Positions 7,060 through 14,386 of a stretch of 14,386 bases of DNA are shown here, piece by piece. The DNA comes from Clostridia bacterium (GTDB lineage Bacteria > Bacillota > Sulfobacillia > SLMV01). Both the position numbers and the translations under genes were made by a program. A model generated the notes under the pieces. The model saw only the letters and a program-made list of their open reading frames with translations. It was not told the DNA's origin and ran no database searches. Where the stretch lies: contig SLMV01000076.1 of NCBI GenBank assembly GCA_007133365.1, forward strand, positions 1-14,386. Direction: 5' to 3'. Positions within the stretch are counted from its first letter, which is position 1. Every line of letters begins with the position of its first letter.

Positions 7060-7568
7060 GTAAGATCCATCAATCCTTCCGGCAGCGACACCCGAATGAC
7101 ACGATCCTCTAGGCAAACCGCTCGCAGGATCGCCTTGGCGGTGGGCAGCATCCATTCATGCTCCCCCTTTCGCACCAACAGAAGATCAACGCCACTCGTC
7201 GTAAGCGAATCAAACACCTCACCCAAGTCATCGCCGTCATCCGAGAGGACCCTGCAGCCAATCAAATCTTCTAGGTAATACGTATCTGTCGGCAGCGGTG
7301 CCATCGCACTTCGGGGAATGATCACCTCGTACCCGCGATACCCCTCCGCCTCCGCACGGGTCGCGATCCCACTAAGGGATAAAAGAACGTGGCCTTGATG
7401 CTGTCGGATTCCCGTGATCTCACGCGTTTCTTCGGTTGTTTCGGACACCACCGTCACGTTCTTCACTTGGTGCGGAAACGGAATATACGGCCTGACTTTT
7501 AACTCACCGTAACGTCCGTGCGGGCGGACAATGCGCCCGGCGGGAACTTGTTCATTATCGTGTCCCAT
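7053..7568 (-). CDS. rimM: 16S rRNA processing protein / 30S maturation factor RimM
   Basis: RimM binds ribosomal protein S19 and helps mature the head of the 30S subunit. The 171 residues comprise an N-terminal beta-barrel beginning AGRIVRPHGRYGEL (10-23; the HGxxGE motif is kept) and a C-terminal PRC-barrel from about 95 (YYLEDLIGCRV) ending in LPEGLMDL, as the family does. The start at 7568 is chosen because AGGGGAG lies 7 nt upstream and the protein then begins just before the conserved motif; an upstream GTG at 7616 would overlap khpA by 26 nt. The gene follows khpA by 22 nt and overlaps trmD by 7 nt. Confidence 0.95.
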   Translation of the reverse strand: MGHDNEQVPAGRIVRPHGRYGELKVRPYIPFPHQVKNVTVVSETTEETREITGIRQHQGHVLLSLSGIATRAEAEGYRGYEVIIPRSAMAPLPTDTYYLEDLIGCRVLSDDGDDLGEVFDSLTTSGVDLLLVRKGEHEWMLPTAKAILRAVCLEDRVIRVSLPEGLMDLTC

Positions 7569-7590
7569 CGCGTCGCTCCCCTTGTTCGTC

Positions 7591-7827
7591 TCACTCCATG
7601 ATTTCGACTTCGACACGTTTGTCCTCGCGAGCGGCTGCCGCCTTCGCTACCGTTCGGATCGCGTGGACGATACGCCCCCGCTTTCCAATCACTTTTCCGA
7701 TATCATCAGGGGCAACCGTAATCTCAATGATTGAAGATCGTTCGCCGGCAACCTCTCTGACTTCAACCGCTTCGGGTTCATCGACCAACGCTTTTGTCAA
7801 ATAGCGCACCAACTCAACGGTTCCCAT
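7591..7827 (-). CDS. khpA: KH-domain RNA-binding protein KhpA (YlqC)
   Basis: A 78-residue single KH-domain protein. The nucleic-acid-binding loop is visible as VIGKRGR, with GxxG at Gly48-Lys-Arg-Gly51, and the family N-terminal pattern ELVRYLTKALVDEPEAVEV precedes it. In other Firmicutes KhpA pairs with KhpB (Jag/EloR) to bind RNA and affect cell elongation and division; that role is carried over from the family. The ATG at 7827 lies 2 nt past the rpsP stop, with GGAAGTGAG at the end of rpsP serving as ribosome binding site, so translation is probably coupled. The rpsP-khpA-rimM order is the standard one in the phylum. Confidence 0.95.
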   Translation of the reverse strand: MGTVELVRYLTKALVDEPEAVEVREVAGERSSIIEITVAPDDIGKVIGKRGRIVHAIRTVAKAAAAREDKRVEVEIME

Positions 7828-7829
7828 GG

Positions 7830-8165
7830 CTACTCACTTCCCAAAACACCAGATGTGGCAGCTTCGTCAATCAATTCAATCTCATACGGGGGGGTTTCGT
7901 CACTGTCCTCCACGCGTCCGCCCTTTAAAAGTCCGGCACGTCGGAAAATATCCTTGACGGTCTCGGAGGGGCGGGCTCCGGTCCCGAGCCAATAACTCGC
8001 GCGATCTGCCTTGATCTTAACTTGCGCCGGTTCTTCCACCGGATCATAGTATCCGATTTCCTCAATGAAGCGACCATCACGGGGTGTGCGTGAATCCGCC
8101 ACCACGATCCGGTAAAACGCATCCCTCTTGCCACCTAATCGACGTAATCTAATTCGTACGGCCAA
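7830..8165 (-). CDS. rpsP: 30S ribosomal protein S16
   Basis: Ribosomal protein S16, needed for 30S assembly. After the start the protein reads AVRIRLRRLGGKRDAFYRI, then VADSRTPRDGRFIEEIGYYDP, both hallmark S16 sequences, and WLGTGARPSETV. It has 111 residues, with an acidic tail of about 25 residues beyond the usual bacterial core. The start is likely TTG at 8165: it makes the N terminus line up with the common MAVKIRL form and gives 9 nt between AGGAGG and the start. The in-frame ATG at 8171 has only 3 nt of spacing and would add Met-Asn before the Leu. It lies 22 nt (16 nt if the ATG is used) after ffh. Confidence 0.95.
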   Translation of the reverse strand: MAVRIRLRRLGGKRDAFYRIVVADSRTPRDGRFIEEIGYYDPVEEPAQVKIKADRASYWLGTGARPSETVKDIFRRAGLLKGGRVEDSDETPPYEIELIDEAATSGVLGSE

Positions 8166-8187
8166 ATTCATCTACCTCCTCATTTTG

Positions 8188-9528
8188 TCAAAACGGTAAT
8201 TTGAGATTCTTCATCTTTTTACTGCCAGGGCCCTTACCCTGGGCAAATTGTCGGATCATCTCCCGGGTTGCCTGATATTGCTTGAGTAATCGATTGACAT
8301 CTTGAACTCGGGTGCCACTTCCTTGGGCAATGCGTCGTCGTCGGCTCCGTTTAATGATCTCGGGGTTTTCTCGCTCTTCGTACGTCATCGATTGAATGAT
8401 CGCAGCCACCCGGTTCAGTTCGGCCTCATCAATCTGCCCAGCGTCGAGGTTTTGCTTTGCCATCCCGGGTATCATCGACAACAACTGGTCGATCGGTCCT
8501 AAATTGCGCATTTCCTCCAGCTGCTCCAAAAAGTCATCGAGCGTGAAGGTATCGTCTCGCAGCCGCTGTTGCATCTTGCGCGCCTTGTCTTGATCGATGC
8601 TTTGCTCCGCTTTTTCAATCAAGGTCAAAACGTCACCCATGCCCAGGATCCGTGACGACATCCGCTCCGGGTGGAAAATCTCGAGGGCATCCAACTTCTC
8701 GCCGGTCCCGACCAATTTGACCGGGCAACCAGTCACTTCGAGAACGGACAGGGCCGCCCCCCCTCGCGCATCGCCATCCAACTTCGTCAGGACCACACCT
8801 GAAATATCGATATGCTCGGAAAACGACTCGGCCATATTCACCGCGTCCTGTCCCGTCATCGCATCGAGAACGAGAAGACTTTCGTGGACCGAGACGGTCG
8901 ACTGGATGGTCTGGAGTTCACCCATCAAATCCTCGTCGATGTGAAGGCGACCGGCCGTATCAATCAATACGACATCATTACCGTCCTTTTCCGCCTGGGT
9001 CACCGCCCGAGCAACGAGCGCCTCCGGTGCTTCGTCTTCGTCCGGCCGAATCACCGGAAGGCCCAATTGTCCTCCGAGCTGCTCCAGCTGTTCGGCTGCT
9101 GCTGGGCGATAAACATCCGCCGCGACCAACACCGGCTGTCGTCCCTGAGTGTGAAGATGCCGGGCTAACTTCCCCGTGGTGGTCGTCTTACCGGAACCCT
9201 GAAGGCCCACCAGCATCATGACCGTGGGAGGTCGCCCCGAAAAGGTCAAACGCTGCTCTCGTTCGCCCATCAGTCGCGTTAACTCCTCATGGACGATCTT
9301 CACCACTTGTTGGCCGGGGGTCAAACTTTCGAGAACTTCCTGACCCACCGACCGGTCGCGCACTCGCTTGGTAAAATCCCGCGCCACCTTAAAATTGACA
9401 TCCGCTTCGAGCAGCGCCAGCCGGACCTCGCGAAGGGCACGATCCACATCTTGTTCCGACAACTTCCCGCGACCTCGCAGCTTACGAAATGTTGCTTGCA
9501 GTTTTTCGCTTAAACTCTCAAATGCCAT
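8188..9528 (-). CDS. ffh: Signal recognition particle GTPase Ffh (SRP54)
   Basis: Ffh binds SRP RNA and signal sequences of nascent chains and delivers ribosomes to FtsY at the membrane. The 446-residue protein has an N domain (about 1-90), a GTPase domain with G1 GLQGSGKTTT (108-117), DVYRPAA (138-144), DTAGR (190-194), TKLDG (248-252) and GTGEK (274-278), then a methionine-containing M domain from about 320 with SMIPGM (351-356) and the basic RNA-binding segment RSRRRRIAQGSGT (394-406). It ends in a basic tail, KKMKNLKLPF. The frame is open further upstream, but MAFESLSEKL at 9528 is the family N terminus, with GGGGGGA 5 nt upstream. The start lies inside the end of ylxM (11 nt overlap). 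The SRP RNA gene is not in this window. Confidence 0.97.
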   Translation of the reverse strand: MAFESLSEKLQATFRKLRGRGKLSEQDVDRALREVRLALLEADVNFKVARDFTKRVRDRSVGQEVLESLTPGQQVVKIVHEELTRLMGEREQRLTFSGRPPTVMMLVGLQGSGKTTTTGKLARHLHTQGRQPVLVAADVYRPAAAEQLEQLGGQLGLPVIRPDEDEAPEALVARAVTQAEKDGNDVVLIDTAGRLHIDEDLMGELQTIQSTVSVHESLLVLDAMTGQDAVNMAESFSEHIDISGVVLTKLDGDARGGAALSVLEVTGCPVKLVGTGEKLDALEIFHPERMSSRILGMGDVLTLIEKAEQSIDQDKARKMQQRLRDDTFTLDDFLEQLEEMRNLGPIDQLLSMIPGMAKQNLDAGQIDEAELNRVAAIIQSMTYEERENPEIIKRSRRRRIAQGSGTRVQDVNRLLKQYQATREMIRQFAQGKGPGSKKMKNLKLPF

Positions 9529-9958
9529 CGCGATCCCCCCGCGATCTAAAAGACAAAACCTTTCGTGCGTCTTGGAGCCGAAGCTCGAGCTGATCGAGTT
9601 TTCTTGCCGTCTCGCCCACACATGCCGAGTCCGAGGAGCCCTCCGCATCGTGCAAGCCCCTAAGCTGCAACCGAATTTCACCAATCAGCCCGCACATCTC
9701 ATCATGCAGATCGAAGTATTGCTCTAAACGGTCGTTGAGGCGCAAGCTGGTTTCAACGTCTTCCAGCGCCCGGGTAGCCCGCATCAAGGTGTCCCGAACG
9801 GCCTGACGACTAATGCCCAGCCGCGCGCCGATCTCCGCGAGCGACAGATCCATCGAATAGTAAAGGAAAACCGCTTCCTTTTGTTTTTCGGTCAATAGTT
9901 CGGCATAGACAGCGTACAACTGATTTAACCGGACCGTGCGCTTGAGCGAGCGGCTCAC
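9518..9958 (-). CDS. ylxM: YlxM-family helix-turn-helix protein, SRP-associated
   Basis: A small cytoplasmic protein of the YlxM/UPF0122 family, nearly always encoded beside ffh; streptococcal YlxM has been reported to bind SRP components. The core LLTEKQKEAVFLYY (21-34) followed by a sigma-70 region 4-like helix-turn-helix, LSLAEIGARLGISRQAV (38-54), matches the family. A charged, probably helical tail makes it about 35 residues longer than the B. subtilis protein. I prefer the GTG at 9958 (146 residues, MSRSLKRTVRLNQLY) because GGGGTGATC sits just upstream and the N terminus then aligns with B. subtilis YlxM. An in-frame ATG at 9973 has no visible ribosome binding site but is possible. It is the first gene behind a strong promoter and overlaps ffh by 11 nt. 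Confidence 0.9.
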   Translation of the reverse strand: MSRSLKRTVRLNQLYAVYAELLTEKQKEAVFLYYSMDLSLAEIGARLGISRQAVRDTLMRATRALEDVETSLRLNDRLEQYFDLHDEMCGLIGEIRLQLRGLHDAEGSSDSACVGETARKLDQLELRLQDARKVLSFRSRGDRDGI

Positions 9959-10008
9959 CCGATCACCCCACATCTTGTTAAGGTAAACGCCTTTACACAG
10001 CTCGCACC

Positions 10009-10037
10009 ATTTTAGCGTAACCGCCCGCGTTCGTCAA
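10009..10037 (-). promoter_or_regulatory. Sigma-A type promoter for the ylxM-ffh-rpsP... operon
   Basis: The minus strand has TTGACG (10037-10032), a 17 bp spacer and TAAAAT (10014-10009). The TGA inside the -35 box is the stop codon of ftsY. Transcription would start near 10002, leaving a leader of about 45 nt that contains a small hairpin, GTAAA-GGCG-TTTAC (9996-9983), ahead of ylxM. Sequence match and position both support it. Confidence 0.75.
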
Positions 10038-10990
10038 TGAGATGGCCGCTCGATTCCGAGGAGAGCCGCAGAAAACTCCGCCGGCTCAAACGGCTGCAGG
10101 TCCTCCATGCCTTCCCCGAGGCCCACAAATTTGACGGGTACCCCGGTTTCTTTTTCCACCGCAAACGTAATCCCGCCTTTGGCCGTTCCATCCAGTTTGG
10201 TCAAAATGATTCCCGTAGGGGCCACGACCTCACCGAATACCTGGGCTTGACGCAAGGCGTTCTGCCCGGTGGTGGCATCGAGCACCAATAAAACTTCTTG
10301 AGGCGCTCCGGGACTTTCTCGCCCCACCACTCGGCTGATCTTCTCCAGTTCGGCCATTAAATTCTTCCGACTGTGTAATCGCCCTGCGGTATCCAATAAG
10401 ACCACGTCGTTTTTGCGCGCCACGGCCGCTTTCACCGTGTCAAAGGCCACGGCCGCAGGATCGGCGCCGGGTGCATGGGCGATCACATCAACGTCCACAC
10501 GTTCACCCCATATCTGAAGCTGCTCAATGGCAGCAGCCCGAAACGTATCAACAGCCCCGAGAATAGGGGCGTAACCCGAGGTTTTCAAGCGATGGGCCAG
10601 TTTGGCAGCACTGGTTGTTTTCCCGACTCCATTCACTCCCACCAAGAGCATCACGGAGGGATCGCCCGTAAGCGTTAGGGTTCGATTAGGCTCGGTCGCG
10701 CAAAGTTCCGCTTCTAAGATCACGGCCAACGCTTCGAAGAGCTCGTCCCGATTCGAAATCCTTTGTTCACGCGATCGTTCTTTTAAGCGTTCTAAGACTC
10801 GCTCCGTCGTCAGCATTCCCATATCGGTCTGAACCAGCAACGCTTCCAATTCTTCAAACAAGGCTTCGTCCAAAGCCTGAAAATCCAACAAGGTGTCCAC
10901 ACTTTGGATAAGCCGATCGCGACTCCGTCGGAGCCCATCTTTCATTCGGCCCCAGAAACCGCCTGTATTGTTATTTGTCTCATTCACCAT
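10034..10990 (-). CDS. ftsY: SRP receptor GTPase FtsY
   Basis: FtsY is the membrane-associated receptor that docks SRP-ribosome complexes and forms a reciprocal GTPase pair with Ffh. The 318-residue protein lacks the long acidic A domain of enterobacteria, as usual in Firmicutes; a short Asn-rich start is followed by a basic amphipathic stretch (FWGRMKDGLRRSRDRL, 12-27) suited to membrane contact. After the N domain come G1 GVNGVGKTT (118-126), DTFRAAAIEQL (148-158), DTAGR (200-204), TKLDGTAKGG (264-273) and GLGEGMEDLQPF. The ATG at 10990 has GGAGG 7 nt upstream. It lies 15 nt after smc, and its stop codon forms part of the next promoter. Confidence 0.97.
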   Translation of the reverse strand: MVNETNNNTGGFWGRMKDGLRRSRDRLIQSVDTLLDFQALDEALFEELEALLVQTDMGMLTTERVLERLKERSREQRISNRDELFEALAVILEAELCATEPNRTLTLTGDPSVMLLVGVNGVGKTTSAAKLAHRLKTSGYAPILGAVDTFRAAAIEQLQIWGERVDVDVIAHAPGADPAAVAFDTVKAAVARKNDVVLLDTAGRLHSRKNLMAELEKISRVVGRESPGAPQEVLLVLDATTGQNALRQAQVFGEVVAPTGIILTKLDGTAKGGITFAVEKETGVPVKFVGLGEGMEDLQPFEPAEFSAALLGIERPSH

Positions 10991-11005
10991 ATGAGCGCCT
11001 CCATT

Positions 11006-14000
11006 CTACGAATCTCCAGCTGCCAGATCCTCCGAGGAAGCGCGGTTTTGCAATCGCACGGAAACCAACTCTGATACGCCGCTGTTCCCCATGGTGACAC
11101 CGTGTAAGGCATCCGCCATTTCCATCGTGAGCTTTTGATGCGTAATCAAAATGTACTGCACCTGGTCGTCTTTGTTTTTGAGATACCGGGCAAATCGCCC
11201 GGTGTTCACATCATCCAACGCGGCATCGATTTCATCCAAGACACACACGGGAGCCGGACGAATTTTCAAAAGCGAGAACAAAAAGGCAATACCCGTGAGC
11301 GCCCGCTCCCCGCCCGAGAGCAAACTAAGCCGGGTGAGTTTCTTACCGGGTGGTTGCGCGCGTATTTCGATAGCAGCAGGTTCCTCGGGTTGGTCTGCCT
11401 TTTTCAAAACCAATTCCGCGCTACCTCCGCCAAAAAGCGCCACGAAAGTATCGTGAAACGCTTCCGAGGTCCTGGCCATTGACTCCTCAAATCGTTCCTC
11501 CAGCTGGCGTTTAACCCGGTAGATGAGTCGCTGAAGATGTCGCATGGTTGCCCTGAGATCCTGCGCCTGACTTTGCAATTGAGCCAACAGCGCACGCTCT
11601 CGGCGGTATTCCTGTAAGGCCAGCGGATTGACCGGTTCTAAGTCGCGCCGCCGTGCCTCAAGCTCGGAGACTGCCCGGCGCGCCGCCTCAACACGTAAAC
11701 CGTCAAGCCCCTCCTCTCCTATATTGGCATCGGGATATTGCTGAGAGAAAGCGTTTGCGGTTTGTTTCCGCTCAGATTCTGCGCGCGCGATTTCAAATTC
11801 TAGATTGCGGCGAGCTTGTTCCAACTGGGAACAGCGCGCCTCCCGATTGGTCACCGACCCATTTATCCGATCAGCCCGTTGGTGCTCCTTCTGACGTTCT
11901 TTCTTCAAATCTTGGTGCAGGGCGGCAGCTCTTGTGACGGCCTTGCGATACCGCTCGGCCCACATTTTAGCCCGGTCGTGTTCAGCCTGTAACGCCGCCA
12001 TCTGGGTTTCGGCTCCTGATATTTCCTCTCGCCATTGGTCCGATTGATGCTTCAACTTGCTGATCTCTTGTTCCCGTTGCGCGTGCTGGCGTTTAAGTCC
12101 CGACAACCGCTCGTTGGCCGCTGCTAGTTCGTAACGCGCTTCATCAAAAGCCGCGCGGACATCGCTGAGCCTTCCCTCGGCTTCCTCCACCTGTTCGCGA
12201 ACCCGTTTCTCATGTGCATAAATGGCATTGAGCGCATCCTGGTTTCGTCGCTTTTTTCTTTCGAGTTCTGCTTGGCGGGCTTCTAACTGTTCTACGGTCA
12301 CGTTGAGTTCCCGCTTCTCTTCCTCGGCATAGCGACGGCGCTCAACGGCTTGTTCGCGTCGTTCTTCCAATGTTTTTTGGGCCTCGTGGGCCGATTGCTT
12401 GAGCCAATTCACCTCGTTAAGCTGCGCTTTTACCTCGTAATAAGTGGCATCGATCGCCTCAAAGGCCCGTTCAACCTCTTCGAGGGCTGTTTGCGTTTGC
12501 GCATAATCGCGTCGAGTTTGTCGCACTCCCGAGCGCACCCGCTGGATCTCCTTCCAGACCAACGCCGGGGCCGGTCGGTCGTCGTTTGCCTTCGGGCCGG
12601 CATATAAACCGGCGACATCGGCGACATGACCCTCCAACGTGACCAATTGCGGCCACCACGTTGTTGGCATGTCAAAATCCGAATTCCAACAGCGGTTAAG
12701 GATGTCCTGAAGAATCGTTCCATCCGAAACGAGGAGGAAATCGCCGAGCAGGTAGCGACCGACGACCTCAATGGAATCTGAGTCAAAGGTGATCGCATCC
12801 ATCAGCCAACCGACAATACCTTCTCCGAACCCGCATTCATAAAGCCATTCTTCCCATTGGTTTTTTTGCTGGCGCCGTTTTTGCCCGGCCCAATCGGCCA
12901 AAATGTCCGGAAACAGGTGCGGGCCCTTGGCGTTGGGCATCTCCTTTTGATCCAACCATTCCCGTGCTTTGATTTGTGCGCTTCCCCAACTCGCGAGTGC
13001 CGCAGCGACCGCCGTCTCATAATCTTCTTCAATCTCCAATTTTGCCACCAATCGGTCATCCGGTTCGGTATCGGCCTCTTCTGATGCCACCCAGGACGTT
13101 AGGGTTTCCAGTTTCGATTCCCAGCTGGCCAACCGATTCTTGAGGGCCTCCGCACGTTGTCTGAGATCCGCGCGTTCCGAGGCTGTCTTTTCGCGTTGGG
13201 CAAAGACTTCCGCCCGCTTAGACGTCAGTGCTTCGAGTTTTTCGGAATATTGTTTCACGTCCGATCGGGTTTTTGCCACCGCCTTCTCCTCTAGGTCCAC
13301 CTTGAAGTGTTTCGCTTGTTCACGCCAACGGACTTTTCGTTTGAAACTGTCGCGAAGTTGTTCCTCAATGGCGCCGAGCCCGGTGGTGATTTCCCGCTGC
13401 TGTCGATGAAGACGTTCTCGTTGTTTTAAGGTGCGGGCCAAACGCCCGCTCACTTTCTGATGCACTTTCGAAAGCGCCTCGACACGCTCCTCGAGGCGCT
13501 TCACTTTTTCCTGATAGGCGCAAACCTCGGATGCCACCGCTTCTCGGTTCGGTTCGGACGTCCCTTTGGGGTGGGATTGAAGGCTTTCAATATCGTCTAA
13601 TGCCTGTTGGGCGCGTTCATGCCGCTGCTTTTGCGCTCGGAGACGTTCCTTGATCACCGACAGTCGTTCCTGATAATCCCGCGCCGCCGATTCGAGTCGC
13701 TGCCGACCCGTAACAAACAGCTGATGACGCCGAGAAAGGTGGGTGAGCCGATCTTGTAACTGTTTATGAAAGCGCTGTTCCTTTTCCAATTCGTGACGCT
13801 GTTCCTTCAGCTCCCGCATTGTCTTGTCGCGTTTGGTCGTCAAACGCTTCAATTGACGGTCTTGGGATCGAAAGGACTCCGCCAACACTCCCCGGCGCAT
13901 CCTTTCTTCCCGCCCTGAGATAATCCGATGCAAACGCGCACGTTTGGCTTGTTGACGAAGCGGCTTTAGATAATCTTCCCGCACCCCCATAATGTCACCT

Positions 14001-14386
14001 AAGCGTTGATATCGCTGGGCCGATCGGAACAACCGATTCTCGGACTCGCGAACCACACGCTGGAATCGGGTAATGCCAGCAACTTCTTCGAGATAGGTGC
14101 GAAGCTCATCCCCACGCGCCTCCAAAATGCGACCCACCTCGCCCTGACTGATGATCGCATAAGATCCGCGTCCCAACCCGGTATCCCAGAAGATATTTTG
14201 GATGTCGCGAAGTCGGCAACGCCGATCATTGATCAAATAGTCGCTGCGGCCCGACCGGTCAAGCCGTCGGGTAACGGCTGCCTCGCTGAAAGGCAAATTG
14301 TGCTGGGGATCAAGTCCTTCAAAAACCACCGTAACTTCTGCAATGTTGAATCGCCGACGTTGTTCGCTTCCCGAAAAGATTAGTTC
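11006..14386 (-). CDS. smc: Chromosome segregation protein SMC (N terminus outside window)
   Basis: SMC is the ATPase that, with ScpA and ScpB, loads on DNA and organises and segregates the chromosome. The frame is open to the right edge: 19 codons before the first possible internal start (GTG at 14329) still read as SMC (ELIFSGSEQRRRFNIAEVT), so 1126 residues are visible and roughly the first 60, including Walker A, are missing. Visible parts, numbered from the first visible residue, are Q-loop Gln81 (IISQGEV), a long first coiled coil (about 100-440), a hinge (about 444-600), the returning coiled coil (about 610-940), then the C-terminal head with signature LSGGE (1023-1027), Walker B VLDEIDAAL (Asp1051, Glu1052) and His1083. 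The hinge is divergent and lacks the usual glycine-rich end motif. ftsY follows after 15 nt. Confidence 0.97.
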   Translation of the reverse strand, partial: ELIFSGSEQRRRFNIAEVTVVFEGLDPQHNLPFSEAAVTRRLDRSGRSDYLINDRRCRLRDIQNIFWDTGLGRGSYAIISQGEVGRILEARGDELRTYLEEVAGITRFQRVVRESENRLFRSAQRYQRLGDIMGVREDYLKPLRQQAKRARLHRIISGREERMRRGVLAESFRSQDRQLKRLTTKRDKTMRELKEQRHELEKEQRFHKQLQDRLTHLSRRHQLFVTGRQRLESAARDYQERLSVIKERLRAQKQRHERAQQALDDIESLQSHPKGTSEPNREAVASEVCAYQEKVKRLEERVEALSKVHQKVSGRLARTLKQRERLHRQQREITTGLGAIEEQLRDSFKRKVRWREQAKHFKVDLEEKAVAKTRSDVKQYSEKLEALTSKRAEVFAQREKTASERADLRQRAEALKNRLASWESKLETLTSWVASEEADTEPDDRLVAKLEIEEDYETAVAAALASWGSAQIKAREWLDQKEMPNAKGPHLFPDILADWAGQKRRQQKNQWEEWLYECGFGEGIVGWLMDAITFDSDSIEVVGRYLLGDFLLVSDGTILQDILNRCWNSDFDMPTTWWPQLVTLEGHVADVAGLYAGPKANDDRPAPALVWKEIQRVRSGVRQTRRDYAQTQTALEEVERAFEAIDATYYEVKAQLNEVNWLKQSAHEAQKTLEERREQAVERRRYAEEEKRELNVTVEQLEARQAELERKKRRNQDALNAIYAHEKRVREQVEEAEGRLSDVRAAFDEARYELAAANERLSGLKRQHAQREQEISKLKHQSDQWREEISGAETQMAALQAEHDRAKMWAERYRKAVTRAAALHQDLKKERQKEHQRADRINGSVTNREARCSQLEQARRNLEFEIARAESERKQTANAFSQQYPDANIGEEGLDGLRVEAARRAVSELEARRRDLEPVNPLALQEYRRERALLAQLQSQAQDLRATMRHLQRLIYRVKRQLEERFEESMARTSEAFHDTFVALFGGGSAELVLKKADQPEEPAAIEIRAQPPGKKLTRLSLLSGGERALTGIAFLFSLLKIRPAPVCVLDEIDAALDDVNTGRFARYLKNKDDQVQYILITHQKLTMEMADALHGVTMGNSGVSELVSVRLQNRASSEDLAAGDS

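Noticed and set aside
14327..14329. Start of smc at the GTG at 14329
   Set aside because: The 19 codons upstream to the window edge still read as SMC sequence, so the gene continues beyond the window.
1..14386. tRNA, rRNA, SRP RNA, CRISPR array, insertion sequence or prophage genes
   Set aside because: No cloverleaf, direct-repeat array, transposase motif or terminal repeats seen; nearly all the sequence is accounted for by conserved genes.

Overview
The window reads as part of the chromosome of a Gram-positive bacterium of the Firmicutes (Bacillota). The main evidence is gene order: smc, ftsY, ylxM, ffh, rpsP, khpA (ylqC), rimM, trmD, rplS, lepB, rnhB all run in a row on the minus strand, which is the conserved Firmicutes block of chromosome-maintenance, protein-targeting and ribosome-maturation genes. 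YlxM itself is a Firmicutes-type protein. Base composition looks moderate, start codons include GTG and TTG, and strong AGGAGG ribosome binding sites are common. A moderately GC-rich lineage such as Sulfobacillus or the Alicyclobacillus group would fit, but I cannot fix the genus from sequence alone.

Layout, left to right. Bases 1-608 hold two plus-strand genes: the 3' end of an unrecognised gene, overlapping by ATGA with a small four-helix membrane protein. A short gap (609-746) with a possible terminator separates them from a convergent two-gene minus-strand operon (747-4389). That operon encodes the two halves of a heterodimeric ABC exporter: one half (2554-4389) has a degenerate ATP site, the other (747-2579) has the catalytic residues but a non-consensus signature. 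A near-consensus housekeeping promoter (TTGACG, 17 bp, TATAAT) lies directly upstream at 4426-4454, and an 8+8 bp inverted repeat lies upstream of that.

From 4661 to the right edge is the minus-strand housekeeping block. smc (5' end beyond the window) and ftsY are 15 nt apart. A second strong promoter (TTGACG, 17 bp, TAAAAT) sits between ftsY and ylxM, with its -35 box on top of the ftsY stop codon. It probably starts a transcript carrying ylxM, ffh, rpsP, khpA, rimM, trmD, rplS, lepB and rnhB, which are separated by gaps of about 25 nt or less or overlap (ylxM/ffh 11 nt, rimM/trmD 7 nt).

Functionally, Ffh, FtsY and YlxM form the signal recognition particle pathway, and LepB cleaves signal peptides of exported proteins. 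S16, L19, RimM and TrmD serve ribosome assembly and tRNA modification, KhpA is a small RNA-binding protein, RNase HII removes ribonucleotides from DNA, and SMC organises the chromosome. I found no mobile element, CRISPR array, tRNA or rRNA. Most of the region is ordinary; the points worth a second look are the asymmetric ABC exporter, a divergent SMC hinge lacking its usual glycine motif, the absence of rbgA from its usual place, several start-codon corrections, and the unrecognised gene pair at the left edge.
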